A stretch of DNA of 64,000 nt, from positions 1 through 64,000 of the forward strand of contig NZ_BDCC01000064.1 in assembly GCF_001613305.1 (NCBI RefSeq), written 5' to 3'. Shown in pieces: positions 33,169 through 44,834 of this stretch. This stretch comes from Nocardia vaccinii NBRC 15922 (GTDB lineage Bacteria; Actinomycetota; Actinomycetes; Mycobacteriales; Mycobacteriaceae). The translations under genes were made by a program, and so were the position numbers. Every line of letters begins with the position of its first letter. Positions within the stretch are counted from its first letter, which is position 1. The notes under the pieces are model-generated. The model was not told the DNA's origin. It saw nothing but the letters and a program-made list of their open reading frames with translations, and ran no database searches.

Positions 33169-33196
33169 CGCGACGATTTCCTCGTCGTGGGTTTGT
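33169..33196 (+). terminator. Terminator after the Uma2-family gene
   Basis: CCCGCGACGA pairs with TCGTCGTGGG (one G-T wobble) around a TTTCC loop and is followed by TTTG. Confidence 0.75.
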
Positions 33197-33258
33197 GCGT
33201 TTACTGCGAGTTCGTGACCATGCGCATGCCGAATCGGCCGATAGGCGAAGATGGTGGG

Positions 33259-34566
33259 GTGAGTCTCTGGCCAGCGCCCCATACCGAGCACCCCGTCCAC
33301 GCGACCGTGACCCTGCCCGGGTCCAAATCCATCACCAACCGGGCCCTGATCCTCGCCGCGCTCGCCGATCGGCCCTCGACCATCACCGGGGCGCTGCGCA
33401 GTCGCGACACCAACCTCATGATCGCGGCGCTGTGCGCGATGGGGGCCGAGATCATCGGGGACGCCGACACTCTCGCCGTCACCCCCGCCGAGTTGACCGG
33501 TGCGACCGTCGACTGCGGACTCGCCGGGACCGTCATGCGCTTCCTGCCTCCGGTGGCGGCGCTGGCCCACGGTGACGTCGCGTTCCACGGCGACGACCAG
33601 GCCGCGCTGCGGCCGCTGCGCACCATTCTGGATGCGCTGCGCGGGCTCGGCGTCGCCATCGACGGCGACACCCTGCCGTTCACGGTGCACGGCGCGGGCG
33701 GACTGCGCGGCGGATCGGTGACCATCGATGCGTCGGGCTCCTCGCAGTTCGTCTCCGGACTGCTGCTGTCCGCGGCCCGCTTCACCGAGGGGCTGACGGT
33801 GCATCACGAGGGTGCGCCGCTGCCCTCGATGCCGCATATCGAGATGACCGTGCAGATGTTGCGGCAGGCCGACGTCGAAGTCACCGCGCCCACCGACCCG
33901 CGCCGCGAACAGGTCTGGACGGTCGCGCCCGGACCGATCCACGGCGTGGACTGGGAGGTCGAACCGGATCTGTCCAATGCGACGCCGTTCCTGGCCGCGG
34001 CCGCGGTGACCGGCGGTGAGGTGACGATTCCGCACTGGCCGCAGCTGACCACGCAGCCCGGGGACGTCATCCGGGAGATCCTGGTCCGGATGGGCGCCGA
34101 GGCGCGCCGCGCGCACGGCAAGCTCATCGTGCGCGGACCCGATCGGCTGGCCGGGATCGATATCGATCTGCACGACGTCGGCGAGCTCACCCCGACGGTG
34201 GCCGCCCTTGCGGCGCTTGCCGATTCGCCGTCTCGGTTGCGCGGGATCGCACATCTGCGCGGCCACGAGACCGACCGGCTGGCGGCGCTGTGCACCGAGA
34301 TCAACCGGCTCGGCGGCAAGGTCACCGAGACCGATGACGGGCTGACCATCGAGCCCACACCGCTGCAGGGCGGGCCCTGGCACTCCTACGCGGACCATCG
34401 GATGGCCACCGCCGGGGCGATTCTGGGGCTGCGTGTACCCGGTGTCCGTGTCGAGGATGTCGGCACCACCGCCAAAACCCTGCCGGATTTCGTAACCTTG
34501 TGGGAGACAATGCTTTCCGATGAGGGCGCGAAGCCTGCCGGCGACGCGGCGGGGTCGGCGCACTGA
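33259..34566 (+). CDS. aroA: 3-phosphoshikimate 1-carboxyvinyltransferase (EPSP synthase)
   Basis: 435 residues. Substrate-binding signatures LPGSKSITNRALILAAL near the N-terminus, CGLAGTVMRF, SGSSQFVSGLLL and RGHETDRLAAL near the C-terminus. It joins shikimate-3-phosphate and phosphoenolpyruvate in the sixth step of aromatic amino-acid synthesis. GTG 33259 is selected by homology; the frame extends to 33187 into the terminator. The 3' end overlaps rsgA by 4 nt. Confidence 0.95.
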   Translation: MSLWPAPHTEHPVHATVTLPGSKSITNRALILAALADRPSTITGALRSRDTNLMIAALCAMGAEIIGDADTLAVTPAELTGATVDCGLAGTVMRFLPPVAALAHGDVAFHGDDQAALRPLRTILDALRGLGVAIDGDTLPFTVHGAGGLRGGSVTIDASGSSQFVSGLLLSAARFTEGLTVHHEGAPLPSMPHIEMTVQMLRQADVEVTAPTDPRREQVWTVAPGPIHGVDWEVEPDLSNATPFLAAAAVTGGEVTIPHWPQLTTQPGDVIREILVRMGAEARRAHGKLIVRGPDRLAGIDIDLHDVGELTPTVAALAALADSPSRLRGIAHLRGHETDRLAALCTEINRLGGKVTETDDGLTIEPTPLQGGPWHSYADHRMATAGAILGLRVPGVRVEDVGTTAKTLPDFVTLWETMLSDEGAKPAGDAAGSAH

Positions 34567-35564
34567 AGCGGCGCGAGTACGACGAGTCCGATGTCCGGGT
34601 ACGTCCGGGCCGGGGCTCGCGGCCGCGCACCAAGAATCGGCCCGAACATCGGGACGCGCGCACGGCGATGGTCACCTCCGTCGATCGCGGGCGCTGGAGC
34701 TGCGTGCTGGACGGAGATCCGGATCAACCCATCATCGCGATGCGGGCGCGCGAACTGGGCCGCACGCCGATCGTGGTGGGCGATCAGGTCGACGTGGTGG
34801 GCGATCTGTCCGGTAAACCCGACACCCTGGCCCGCATCGTGCGGGTCGCCGATCGCGCGACGGTGTTGCGGCGCACCGCCGATGACACCGATCCGTACGA
34901 GCGGATCGTGGTCGCCAACGCCGAACAACTGTTCATCGTCGTCGCTCTGGCCGATCCCCCGCCGCGCACCGGATTCGTCGAGCGCGCCATGGCCGCGGCG
35001 TATGCCGGTGGGCTGGAACCGATCCTGTGCCTGACCAAACATGATCTGGCCGCCGAATCCGAATTCGCCTCCGCCTTCGACGATCTGGATCTCACCATCG
35101 TCTACGGCGGTCGCGACGACCCCCTCGACGCGGTGCACGACCTGTTGCACGACAAACTCACCTGCCTGCTCGGCCATTCCGGCGTCGGCAAGTCCACGCT
35201 CGTCAACCGTGTTGTCCCCCAGGCGGATCGAGCCGTCGGCGACGTATCCGGCGTCGGCAAGGGCCGCCACACGTCCACTCAGTCCCTGGCCCTGCCGCTC
35301 ACCGGCGGCGGCTGGATCATCGACACCCCCGGCATCCGTTCCTTCGGCCTCGCCCACATCACCCCCGACGACGTCATCCAGGCCTTCGCCGATCTCGCCG
35401 AGGCCATCGAAGACTGTCCCCGAGGCTGCACCCACCTGGGCCCACCCGCCGACCCCGAATGCGCTCTGGATGAACTCCCGGGCAAGGAACGCCGAGTAGC
35501 CGCCATCCGCCTACTGTTGGTCGCCCTCAACTCCAACGACCCGTGGGTGGTGGGCAACGGCTGA
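34563..35564 (+). CDS. rsgA: Ribosome small-subunit-dependent GTPase RsgA
   Basis: About 333 residues: N-terminal OB-like domain, circularly permuted GTPase (TKHD G4, then GHSGVGKSTLVN G1, DTPGIRSFG G3) and a C-terminal zinc site (CPRGCTHLGPPADPEC). It helps mature the 30S subunit. Conserved N-terminal residues (REYDESDVRVRPG) lie upstream of the first ATG (34668), and the only fitting start is CTG 34563, overlapping the aroA stop as CTGA; no ATG, GTG or TTG exists in frame after the TGA at 34521. Confidence 0.9.
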   Translation: MKRREYDESDVRVRPGRGSRPRTKNRPEHRDARTAMVTSVDRGRWSCVLDGDPDQPIIAMRARELGRTPIVVGDQVDVVGDLSGKPDTLARIVRVADRATVLRRTADDTDPYERIVVANAEQLFIVVALADPPPRTGFVERAMAAAYAGGLEPILCLTKHDLAAESEFASAFDDLDLTIVYGGRDDPLDAVHDLLHDKLTCLLGHSGVGKSTLVNRVVPQADRAVGDVSGVGKGRHTSTQSLALPLTGGGWIIDTPGIRSFGLAHITPDDVIQAFADLAEAIEDCPRGCTHLGPPADPECALDELPGKERRVAAIRLLLVALNSNDPWVVGNG

Positions 35565-35752
35565 CCGACCGGCGAGCACGCCCCCGGGAATCCGCCGGCT
35601 CGGGCGACAGCTCACAGCCCGATTCCATGTCGGCCCAATTCCATGCCGGGTGCAGCTTCCATGCCGGTGCAGCACATTCCGTCAGTGCCACACCGGCACT
35701 CCCGGCTGCGGCCACGCCGCACCGCATCAGCGCTCGCGCCGCACTGCCTTCC

Positions 35753-37324
35753 TCATGCTGCGAACGGGGTGATGTCCGGGGCGCAGTGCGCTGCGGAGCT
35801 CGGAAGTTGGCCTGACGCAAGGTAATCCGATACGGCCCGAACTGCGCAGGTTGAGCGGTCGGTTGCGATATGGCCCCAGCCTTCGGTGATCAGGAGGCGA
35901 CTGCCGGGTAGGTGTGCGGCCAGGTCGATCGCGCCGGGGAGTGGGGTCGCGGGATCGAAGCGGTTGTTGAGCAAGAGGACCGGATTCGCGGTGTGGATAT
36001 CCCAGGGGCCGGTGTAGCGGTCGGTGGATGATGCCGGCCAGAAGGCGCAGGGGCTGGTCTCGTAGGCGCGTAGTGTCGCGAAATCCGGTGCCGGCCCTGC
36101 TCGTCGCGCGCTCGCCGCCCACCAGGCCGGCGCGAAGTGAGGCAGCGCGGTGTCGTTGCAGGTGAAAGCGTAGAAAGGCGGTGCGACGCTCCCTGCGTAG
36201 GGGCTGTTGAAATCAGCCTCGGCAGCCGTGCGGACGAGGTCGATGTGCGCCGTCGCGGGCCCGCTGGACAGCTGCGCCTGGTAGATCCGGTGCAGCGCGA
36301 CGGCGAGTAGCGGCCAGTTCACCGGCTGATAAAGGAAACCGCCGAGCGAGTAGATGAACTGCTCGTAGGTCATCGAGAAGGGGACTCCGTTCGGACCGCT
36401 CAGGGTGACTGGTTTCGCGCGCAACGAGGCCAGCAGTGCCGGGTACGCCTTCCACGGGTCGTCGGAGGCGAAGGCGCAAGTCTTTCCCTGGGCGCACAGC
36501 CGAAGAAATTCGTGCACGACCTCTTGGCTCCCCACGTCGGAGCCCATTCGTTCGGAGAGCGTCGAACCGGCCGCGGCACTGGTGGTCCGCACCGGATCCT
36601 CGACGCTGTCCAATACGAAGGACCCCACGCGTTGCGGGAACATCGCGGCATAGACCGCACCGAGCGCGGTGCCGTAGGACTGCCCGAGATAGTTGAGCCG
36701 TGACTCGCCCAGCGCGGCTCGCACGGAATCCAGGTCACGGGCGACCGTGGCCGTCGAGAGATGGTCGAGCAGACTGCCGCTGTGCCGTCGGCAGCCGACG
36801 GCGAATTCCGCATCCTCGGCCGCTCGCTGCGCGATCTCCACCGGACTCTCCGGCACCAGCGGCACCCCGGCCCCGAACGCGGCGGCGGCCTGATCGGAAT
36901 CGAAACACCGGACCGCGGTCGCGGCCCTGCCGACACCTCGCTGATCCACCGCGACGATGTCGTACCGGTCCCGGACCCGCTCGTCCCAAGGAGCCCGAAG
37001 CTGCCCGGCCACAATCGAATTCAGGTAATCGATCGAGGAGTACCCCGGCCCGCCCCGATTGATCACCAGCGTCCCGAGCCGCTCTCCCGGCCTGCGGGCC
37101 GAAACCTTCGCCAGCGCGATCCCAACTCGCGGACCACCCGGATCGCCGTAGTCGAGCGGAACCTCCATCGTGGCACATTCGATTCGCGAGTCCGCCACGC
37201 ACTGCTGCCATTTCACCGCCGACACCGGCCCGGCGACGGCCGTCACAGCCGATACGACCGACCAGAAGAACATCGCGACAACGGCAATACACGCACTACG
37301 GTGCGCCCCCCTGAACTTCGACAC
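35753..37324 (-). CDS. Secreted S33-family alpha/beta-hydrolase (tripeptidyl aminopeptidase-like)
   Basis: 523 residues: signal peptide (ACIAVVAMFFWSVVSAVTAVAG), oxyanion region NRGGPGYSS, nucleophile GQSYGTALG, acid in NNRFDPATPL, histidine in EGWGHIATD, and a C-terminal TAP-like domain. It resembles the Streptomyces SlpD/SlpE and mycobacterial Rv2223c-type exported peptidases. Expected to trim peptides from the cell surface or medium. Not part of an obvious operon. Confidence 0.88.
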   Translation of the reverse strand: MSKFRGAHRSACIAVVAMFFWSVVSAVTAVAGPVSAVKWQQCVADSRIECATMEVPLDYGDPGGPRVGIALAKVSARRPGERLGTLVINRGGPGYSSIDYLNSIVAGQLRAPWDERVRDRYDIVAVDQRGVGRAATAVRCFDSDQAAAAFGAGVPLVPESPVEIAQRAAEDAEFAVGCRRHSGSLLDHLSTATVARDLDSVRAALGESRLNYLGQSYGTALGAVYAAMFPQRVGSFVLDSVEDPVRTTSAAAGSTLSERMGSDVGSQEVVHEFLRLCAQGKTCAFASDDPWKAYPALLASLRAKPVTLSGPNGVPFSMTYEQFIYSLGGFLYQPVNWPLLAVALHRIYQAQLSSGPATAHIDLVRTAAEADFNSPYAGSVAPPFYAFTCNDTALPHFAPAWWAASARRAGPAPDFATLRAYETSPCAFWPASSTDRYTGPWDIHTANPVLLLNNRFDPATPLPGAIDLAAHLPGSRLLITEGWGHIATDRSTCAVRAVSDYLASGQLPSSAAHCAPDITPFAA

Positions 37325-37467
37325 CTCGCGGAGCCTACCGCAATCCGAGCCATCGACGAGGTTACCGCGTCGAGATGAGCGCTCCCCCAGCTCGTTTCAC
37401 GATCACATCTCGCTCAGTGCCACACAACAGGAACCTCCGGGGTTTCCGCTACGCACGAGAGAACGAG

Positions 37468-37496
37468 AACGCCCGCTCCGGTACGGAGCGGGCGTT
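37468..37496. terminator. Terminator at the 3' end of secA
   Basis: Perfect 13-bp stem AACGCCCGCTCCG with a 3-nt loop and TT/TTTT flanks, 19 nt past the secA stop and between two minus-strand genes. Confidence 0.85.
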
Positions 37497-37514
37497 TTCG
37501 CGAAATCCGCGAAA

Positions 37515-40472
<2,958 letters not shown>

Positions 40473-40681
40473 GGGTCTCGTCAGTCCTCTGGTCGGTGTT
40501 GTCGTCTTGCGTTGCTTACATCCTGTAGTACCCCGCACGGGCGGGATCCCCGATGCGCGGATGCGCAGCAAGGTTCATGGTAATGCGCAGCCCATGGTAT
40601 GCGTCGCGCGGCGGAGCGAGCTGGACGCGGGCCCGCGATGTGTATGGAAAGGAGGATGTGGACGGAAACGAGTGCGAGACC

Positions 40682-41227
40682 TCAGCGCAGGCGCAGTGCG
40701 CTCACACGCCAATCGCCGCGTTTCACGGCGATGCGGGCCGCGACCGCGAATCTGCGGCCCCCACGCTCGTACCCGCCGAAAACCTCCGCCGCACCCGTTC
40801 CGGCGGCTGCGACGCGCACGCTGACCAGCACAGCCGAACCCAGGCGGCGCTCGCCGCCGCCGGTGCGCACCAGCGTCTGCACCGCCGCGACCACGGCGGG
40901 TTCGGCCAGCGGACGCAGCTGCGCCGCACTGCGGCGCCCGTCCAGCACCTCGAGTACCAGCCGTAGCGCTCGCTCGGCGAATTGCTTTGCGGCCGAATGG
41001 TTTTCATCCACATGAACCGGCGATGCCGACCGCCCGTCGTGCGGAGAGCGACGAGACGTTCCATACCGCCGCACCCCGCCCGCACACGGCGCGCCCACCG
41101 GTCGCATCGCACTGCCCGGCCGCGCCGGAATGCCCCCTGCGCACTCCAGCGGCGGCTCGAAAGCCGGCGCATCCACCAGTGACCGGTCCGAACCGGACGT
41201 GCCGGTATCGTTCCGAGGTCCGAACAT
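40682..41227 (-). CDS. Rv3235 family protein
   Basis: 181 residues. The disordered, Arg/Pro-rich N-terminal half is followed by a conserved domain (KQFAERALRLVLEVLDGRRS, LAEPAVVAAVQTLVRTGGG, then a beta-rich end GYERGGRRFAVAARIAVKRG). The family occurs near secA in Actinobacteria and has unknown function. The start ATG 41227 has GGGGGA 7 nt upstream; ATG 41278 is possible. Confidence 0.78.
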   Translation of the reverse strand: MFGPRNDTGTSGSDRSLVDAPAFEPPLECAGGIPARPGSAMRPVGAPCAGGVRRYGTSRRSPHDGRSASPVHVDENHSAAKQFAERALRLVLEVLDGRRSAAQLRPLAEPAVVAAVQTLVRTGGGERRLGSAVLVSVRVAAAGTGAAEVFGGYERGGRRFAVAARIAVKRGDWRVSALRLR

Positions 41228-41399
41228 TCCGTCTTCCCCCTGCTTGTCGGGTCCCCTGGACACGGACCGAAATAGCATGCCATGTGCTCGACCGGCGGTA
41301 CGGGATTTCCCCCAGCTATCGCGACATGTCCCATACACAGCTCCGAAAGTTTTGGTGCGGATCACAATGGAGCGAGTATCGAAAGGGGCACCGGTCAGC

Positions 41400-42812
41400 G
41401 TGATCATGAGACTGTCACCGCAGGATGCGTCGTTCTACCGGCTCGAGACGAGCAGCAACCCGATGCACATCGGCTCGCTGGCGATCCTGCGCGCGACCGA
41501 CGGGCCCTGCGGACCACTGGACTACGACCGCCTGCTCGACCTGGTGTCCAGCCGCCTGCCGCTGGTGCCGCGCTACCGCCGCAAGGTACGCGAGGTCCCC
41601 TTCGAACTCGGTCGTCCGGTCTGGGTGCAGGACAGCCGGTTCGACCCGACCTACCACGTGCGCCGCGCGACGCTGCCCGAGCCGGGTTCGGATGAACAAC
41701 TGCGGGAGCTGGTCGCCCGGCTGTCCTCACGCCCGCTGGACCAGACCCGTCCGCTGTGGGAGATGTACCTGATCGAGGGCCTCTCCGAGGATCGCTGCGC
41801 CATTTTCACCAAAACGCATTCGGCACTGGTGGACGGCAGTTCGTCCTTCGAAATCGGTCATGTGATCTTGGACAACTCTCCGTCCCCGCGAGAGATCGCG
41901 GCCGAGGCCTGGGTCACCCGGCACGAGCCGGGCGAGGCGGAACTGCTGGCCATGGCTGTGATCGATCTGGCCACCCAGCCCGCCGAGGCGCTGGACGTGC
42001 TGCGCCGCGCCGGGGCCGATGCCTTCTCGTTCGTCGACGCCGCGGGCAAGGCGGCCGGGCGGGTGGTCACCGCCGTGCGCACCGCCGCGAGCGGAACGCC
42101 CGTCAGCCTGTTCAACGCGCCCACGTCCCGCGATCGGCGTTTCGAGGTGGTGGCCACCGATCTCGACGACTACCGCACTATCCGCAGGGCCTTCGACTGT
42201 TCCATCAACGATGCCATCCTGTCCGTGGTGACCGGCGCGCTGCGCATCTTCATCCAGTCCCGCGGCGAGGTGCTGACCGAGTCGGCGGCGCTGCGGGCGG
42301 TGGTGCCGATGTCGGTCTATGTCGAAGGGCGGTACGGGGATCGGCCGCGGCCGACCAGCGAGGTCTCCTCGTTCCTGGTCGATCTGCCGGTGGGTGAGCC
42401 GAATCCGGTGATCCGCCTGTCACACATCGCGCATGCCACCGAGGCCAATTCCCGGAATCATCGCGGAGTCCGGGCGCGTACGCTCGTGCACATGGCTGGC
42501 TTCGCCCCGGCGAGCCTGCACGCGATGAGCGTGCGCGCGGCGAGTACGTTCGCCGAGCACACGTTCAATCTGGTGATCACCAACGCACCGGGTCCGCAGC
42601 AGCCGATGTACATCGGCGGCGCGCGGATGCTGGAGATGTATCCGGTGTCGCCACTGCTGCGCAACCAGGCCACGAGTATCGGAATCACTTCGTACGACGG
42701 ACGGGTGTTCTACGGTCTCAATGCCGATCGCGATGCGATGGCCGACATCGGCGTACTGTCCGCGGCGGTGCACGAATCCATGGAGGAGATGCTCGGTGCC
42801 TGCGTCCAGTGA
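41400..42812 (+). CDS. WS/DGAT-family acyltransferase-like protein with altered active site
   Basis: About 470 residues of the wax ester synthase/diacylglycerol acyltransferase family: start MRLSPQDASFYRLET, PLVPRYRRKVRE, RPLDQTRPLWEMYLIEGL and the C-terminal NLVITNAPGPQQPMYIGGA block. The canonical HHxxxDG motif reads HSALVDG (His140, Ser141, Asp145), losing the second histidine that normally acts as the general base. GTG 41400 (AAGGGG 11 nt upstream) or ATG 41406 is the likely start. It overlaps the next gene by 17 nt and resembles the Rv3233c/Rv3234c position. Confidence 0.88.
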   Translation: MIMRLSPQDASFYRLETSSNPMHIGSLAILRATDGPCGPLDYDRLLDLVSSRLPLVPRYRRKVREVPFELGRPVWVQDSRFDPTYHVRRATLPEPGSDEQLRELVARLSSRPLDQTRPLWEMYLIEGLSEDRCAIFTKTHSALVDGSSSFEIGHVILDNSPSPREIAAEAWVTRHEPGEAELLAMAVIDLATQPAEALDVLRRAGADAFSFVDAAGKAAGRVVTAVRTAASGTPVSLFNAPTSRDRRFEVVATDLDDYRTIRRAFDCSINDAILSVVTGALRIFIQSRGEVLTESAALRAVVPMSVYVEGRYGDRPRPTSEVSSFLVDLPVGEPNPVIRLSHIAHATEANSRNHRGVRARTLVHMAGFAPASLHAMSVRAASTFAEHTFNLVITNAPGPQQPMYIGGARMLEMYPVSPLLRNQATSIGITSYDGRVFYGLNADRDAMADIGVLSAAVHESMEEMLGACVQ

Positions 42813-43425
42813 AGCCGCGGCCGGAAAAGGCAAACTGCGGGTCTACATCCCGGCGACCGTCCCGATGCTGCGGGAACTGGTGGCCGATCGCGAGATCCGG
42901 GCGATCAACGACACCGCGTTCGCCGTCACACCGGCGTTGCGCGAGGCCTACGCCTCGGGTGACGACGAGGAACTGGCAGAGGTCGCGATGATCGAGGCGG
43001 GGCGGGCCGCACTGCGCCTGCTCGCCCAGGAGCGCGAGGCCGCACTGCTGGCCGACGAGTCCGCCTCCGACCCGGACGACGCGGGTGCGTCGAGTCCGGG
43101 CGACGCGGCAGCGGACGCCGCGGACGACTATTCCGCCCCCGTCTACCGCCGCGCGGTGATCGCCGCCGACGTCACCGGCGCCACCCTGCGCGCCGACCTG
43201 GACGACGCCGTGGTTCGTCTTTCCGCACCCGTCGCCTACAACCAGATCGCCTCGGTGCACGTCGATCTGGCCGAGGCCGAACCGGCGATCGCCAAGGCGG
43301 TGGACGTCATCGACGCCGCCGACATCGGCGACGAGGACGCCGAATTCGTCCTCGGCGACGCCGAGGACCACCAGCTCGCCTGGTACGCCGCCCAGGAACT
43401 CCCGTTCCTGCTCGAGCTGCTGTGA
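42796..43425 (+). CDS. DUF6912 family protein (Rv3231c-like)
   Basis: 209 residues. Conserved N-terminus KLRVYIPATVPMLRELVADR and TPALREAYASGDDEELAEVA, an Ala/Asp-rich linker (DESASDPDDAGASSPGDAAA), then a C-terminal half with YYRRAVIAAD-like and HQLAWYAAQELPFLLELL segments. Function unknown. GTG 42796 has GGAGGAG 7 nt upstream inside the preceding gene, so translation is coupled to the acyltransferase-like gene. Confidence 0.85.
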   Translation: MPASSEAAAGKGKLRVYIPATVPMLRELVADREIRAINDTAFAVTPALREAYASGDDEELAEVAMIEAGRAALRLLAQEREAALLADESASDPDDAGASSPGDAAADAADDYSAPVYRRAVIAADVTGATLRADLDDAVVRLSAPVAYNQIASVHVDLAEAEPAIAKAVDVIDAADIGDEDAEFVLGDAEDHQLAWYAAQELPFLLELL

Positions 43426-43499
43426 GAGACAGCTGTGACCAGCCACGGAACGGTGTGCGAACTTCGGTGAAACCTACCGCGCGCCGGGAATGGCAGCCC

Positions 43500-43520
43500 T
43501 AACCTACGATGCCGTAACCT
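43500..43520 (+). promoter_or_regulatory. Operator-like motif, site A (upstream of the reductase gene)
   Basis: 21 bp: TAACCTACGATG followed by CCGTAACCT. It matches site B at 46337-46357 in 19 of 21 positions and has an inverted TACG...CCGTA core. It lies 40 nt before the reductase start codon. TetR-type repressors of fatty-acid desaturation genes bind such sites. Confidence 0.65.
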
Positions 43521-43559
43521 TGGGCTCGTCAAGTGCGTCACCACCACGATCACAGGGAA

Positions 43560-44726
43560 ATGAGCATTCGCACGATGGTCTCGAAATCGGTACAGGGCGT
43601 TCGGGCATGGTTGGAGGCCCCGGTCGCCGAGGCGAAGATGGCCGGTCGCACCCGGCTCAACGCGTTGCGCGGCGTGGCCGCCCGGGTCACCACGCCGCTG
43701 CTGCCGGACGACTATCTGCATCTGATCAACCCGCTGTGGTCGGCGCGCGAGCTGCGCGGCCGCATCGTGGACATCCGCAAGGAGACCGCGGATTCGGTCA
43801 CGCTGGTGATCAAGCCGGGCTGGGGCTTCGATTTCAAATTCACTCCGGGCCAGTACATCGGCATCGGGGTACTGGTCGAGGGCCGCTGGCACTGGCGTTC
43901 CTACTCGCTGACCTGCCCGCCCGACTGGAGCGACGCCCCGGCCGACTCCCGGCAGCGGCTGATCTCCATCGCCGTCAAAGCGATGCCCGAGGGCTTCCTG
44001 TCCAGCCATCTGGTCAATGGCGTTCCCGAGGGCACGATCGTGCGGCTGGCCGCACCCCAGGGCGGCTTCGTGCTGCCCGAGCCACTCCCGCCGAAGGTGT
44101 TGTTCCTCACCGCGGGCAGTGGCATCACCCCGGTCATGGCGATGTTGCGCACGATGGACCGGCGCGGCGCCGTGCCCGATGTGGTGCACATCCATTCCGC
44201 GCGCACCGCCGATGACGTGATGTTCGGCGAGGAACTGCGCCGGATGCACGACCAGCACCCGAGCTTCACCTCGCATGTGAACCTTTCCGGTAAACAGGGC
44301 AAATTCGATCTGGCCACCCTGGACGAGCTGTATCCGGACTGGCGTGAGCGGCAGACCTGGGCGTGCGGGCCGCTGCAGATGCTCAACGACATCGAAACCC
44401 ATTGGGCGACAGCGGGTGTCAGCGATAATCTGCACGTCGAACGGTTCGAGGTGGCACGGTCCGCGGTCGGCGAGGGCGGCACGGTCACCTTCGCGCGCAC
44501 CGGTCGCACCGTCGCGGTCGACGGTGCCACCACCCTGATGCAAGCCGGTGAGGACGCCGGTGTGCGGATGCCGTTCGGCTGCCGGATGGGCATCTGCCAG
44601 ACCTGTGTGGTCACCATTACCGACGGCCACGCCCGCGATCTGCGCAACGGCACCGAGCACCAGGCCGGGGAGAAAATCCAGACTTGTATTTCCGCAGCGG
44701 CGGGCGACTGCACACTCGACGTATAA
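43560..44726 (+). CDS. Ferredoxin reductase for acyl-CoA desaturation (Rv3230c-like)
   Basis: 388 residues: FAD-binding barrel (FKFTPGQYIGIGV, WRSYSLTCPP), NAD(P) domain (LFLTAGSGITPVMAML ... WACGPLQML) and a C-terminal plant-type 2Fe-2S ferredoxin (PFGCRMGICQTC plus a final Cys in IQTCIS). In mycobacteria the homologous oxidoreductase feeds electrons from NADPH to the stearoyl-CoA delta-9 desaturase DesA3. Two desaturase genes follow in the same direction. ATG 43560 follows CAGGGA. Confidence 0.93.
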   Translation: MSIRTMVSKSVQGVRAWLEAPVAEAKMAGRTRLNALRGVAARVTTPLLPDDYLHLINPLWSARELRGRIVDIRKETADSVTLVIKPGWGFDFKFTPGQYIGIGVLVEGRWHWRSYSLTCPPDWSDAPADSRQRLISIAVKAMPEGFLSSHLVNGVPEGTIVRLAAPQGGFVLPEPLPPKVLFLTAGSGITPVMAMLRTMDRRGAVPDVVHIHSARTADDVMFGEELRRMHDQHPSFTSHVNLSGKQGKFDLATLDELYPDWRERQTWACGPLQMLNDIETHWATAGVSDNLHVERFEVARSAVGEGGTVTFARTGRTVAVDGATTLMQAGEDAGVRMPFGCRMGICQTCVVTITDGHARDLRNGTEHQAGEKIQTCISAAAGDCTLDV

Positions 44727-44834
44727 ACACTATTCACCAAAACCCGATATCCTCGGTGACGACATCCCATTGCAGCGCGTCCCGCTATCACTCCCATCCA
44801 CGACGCGCTCAGCGAAGCGAGGCAACCCAGCACA

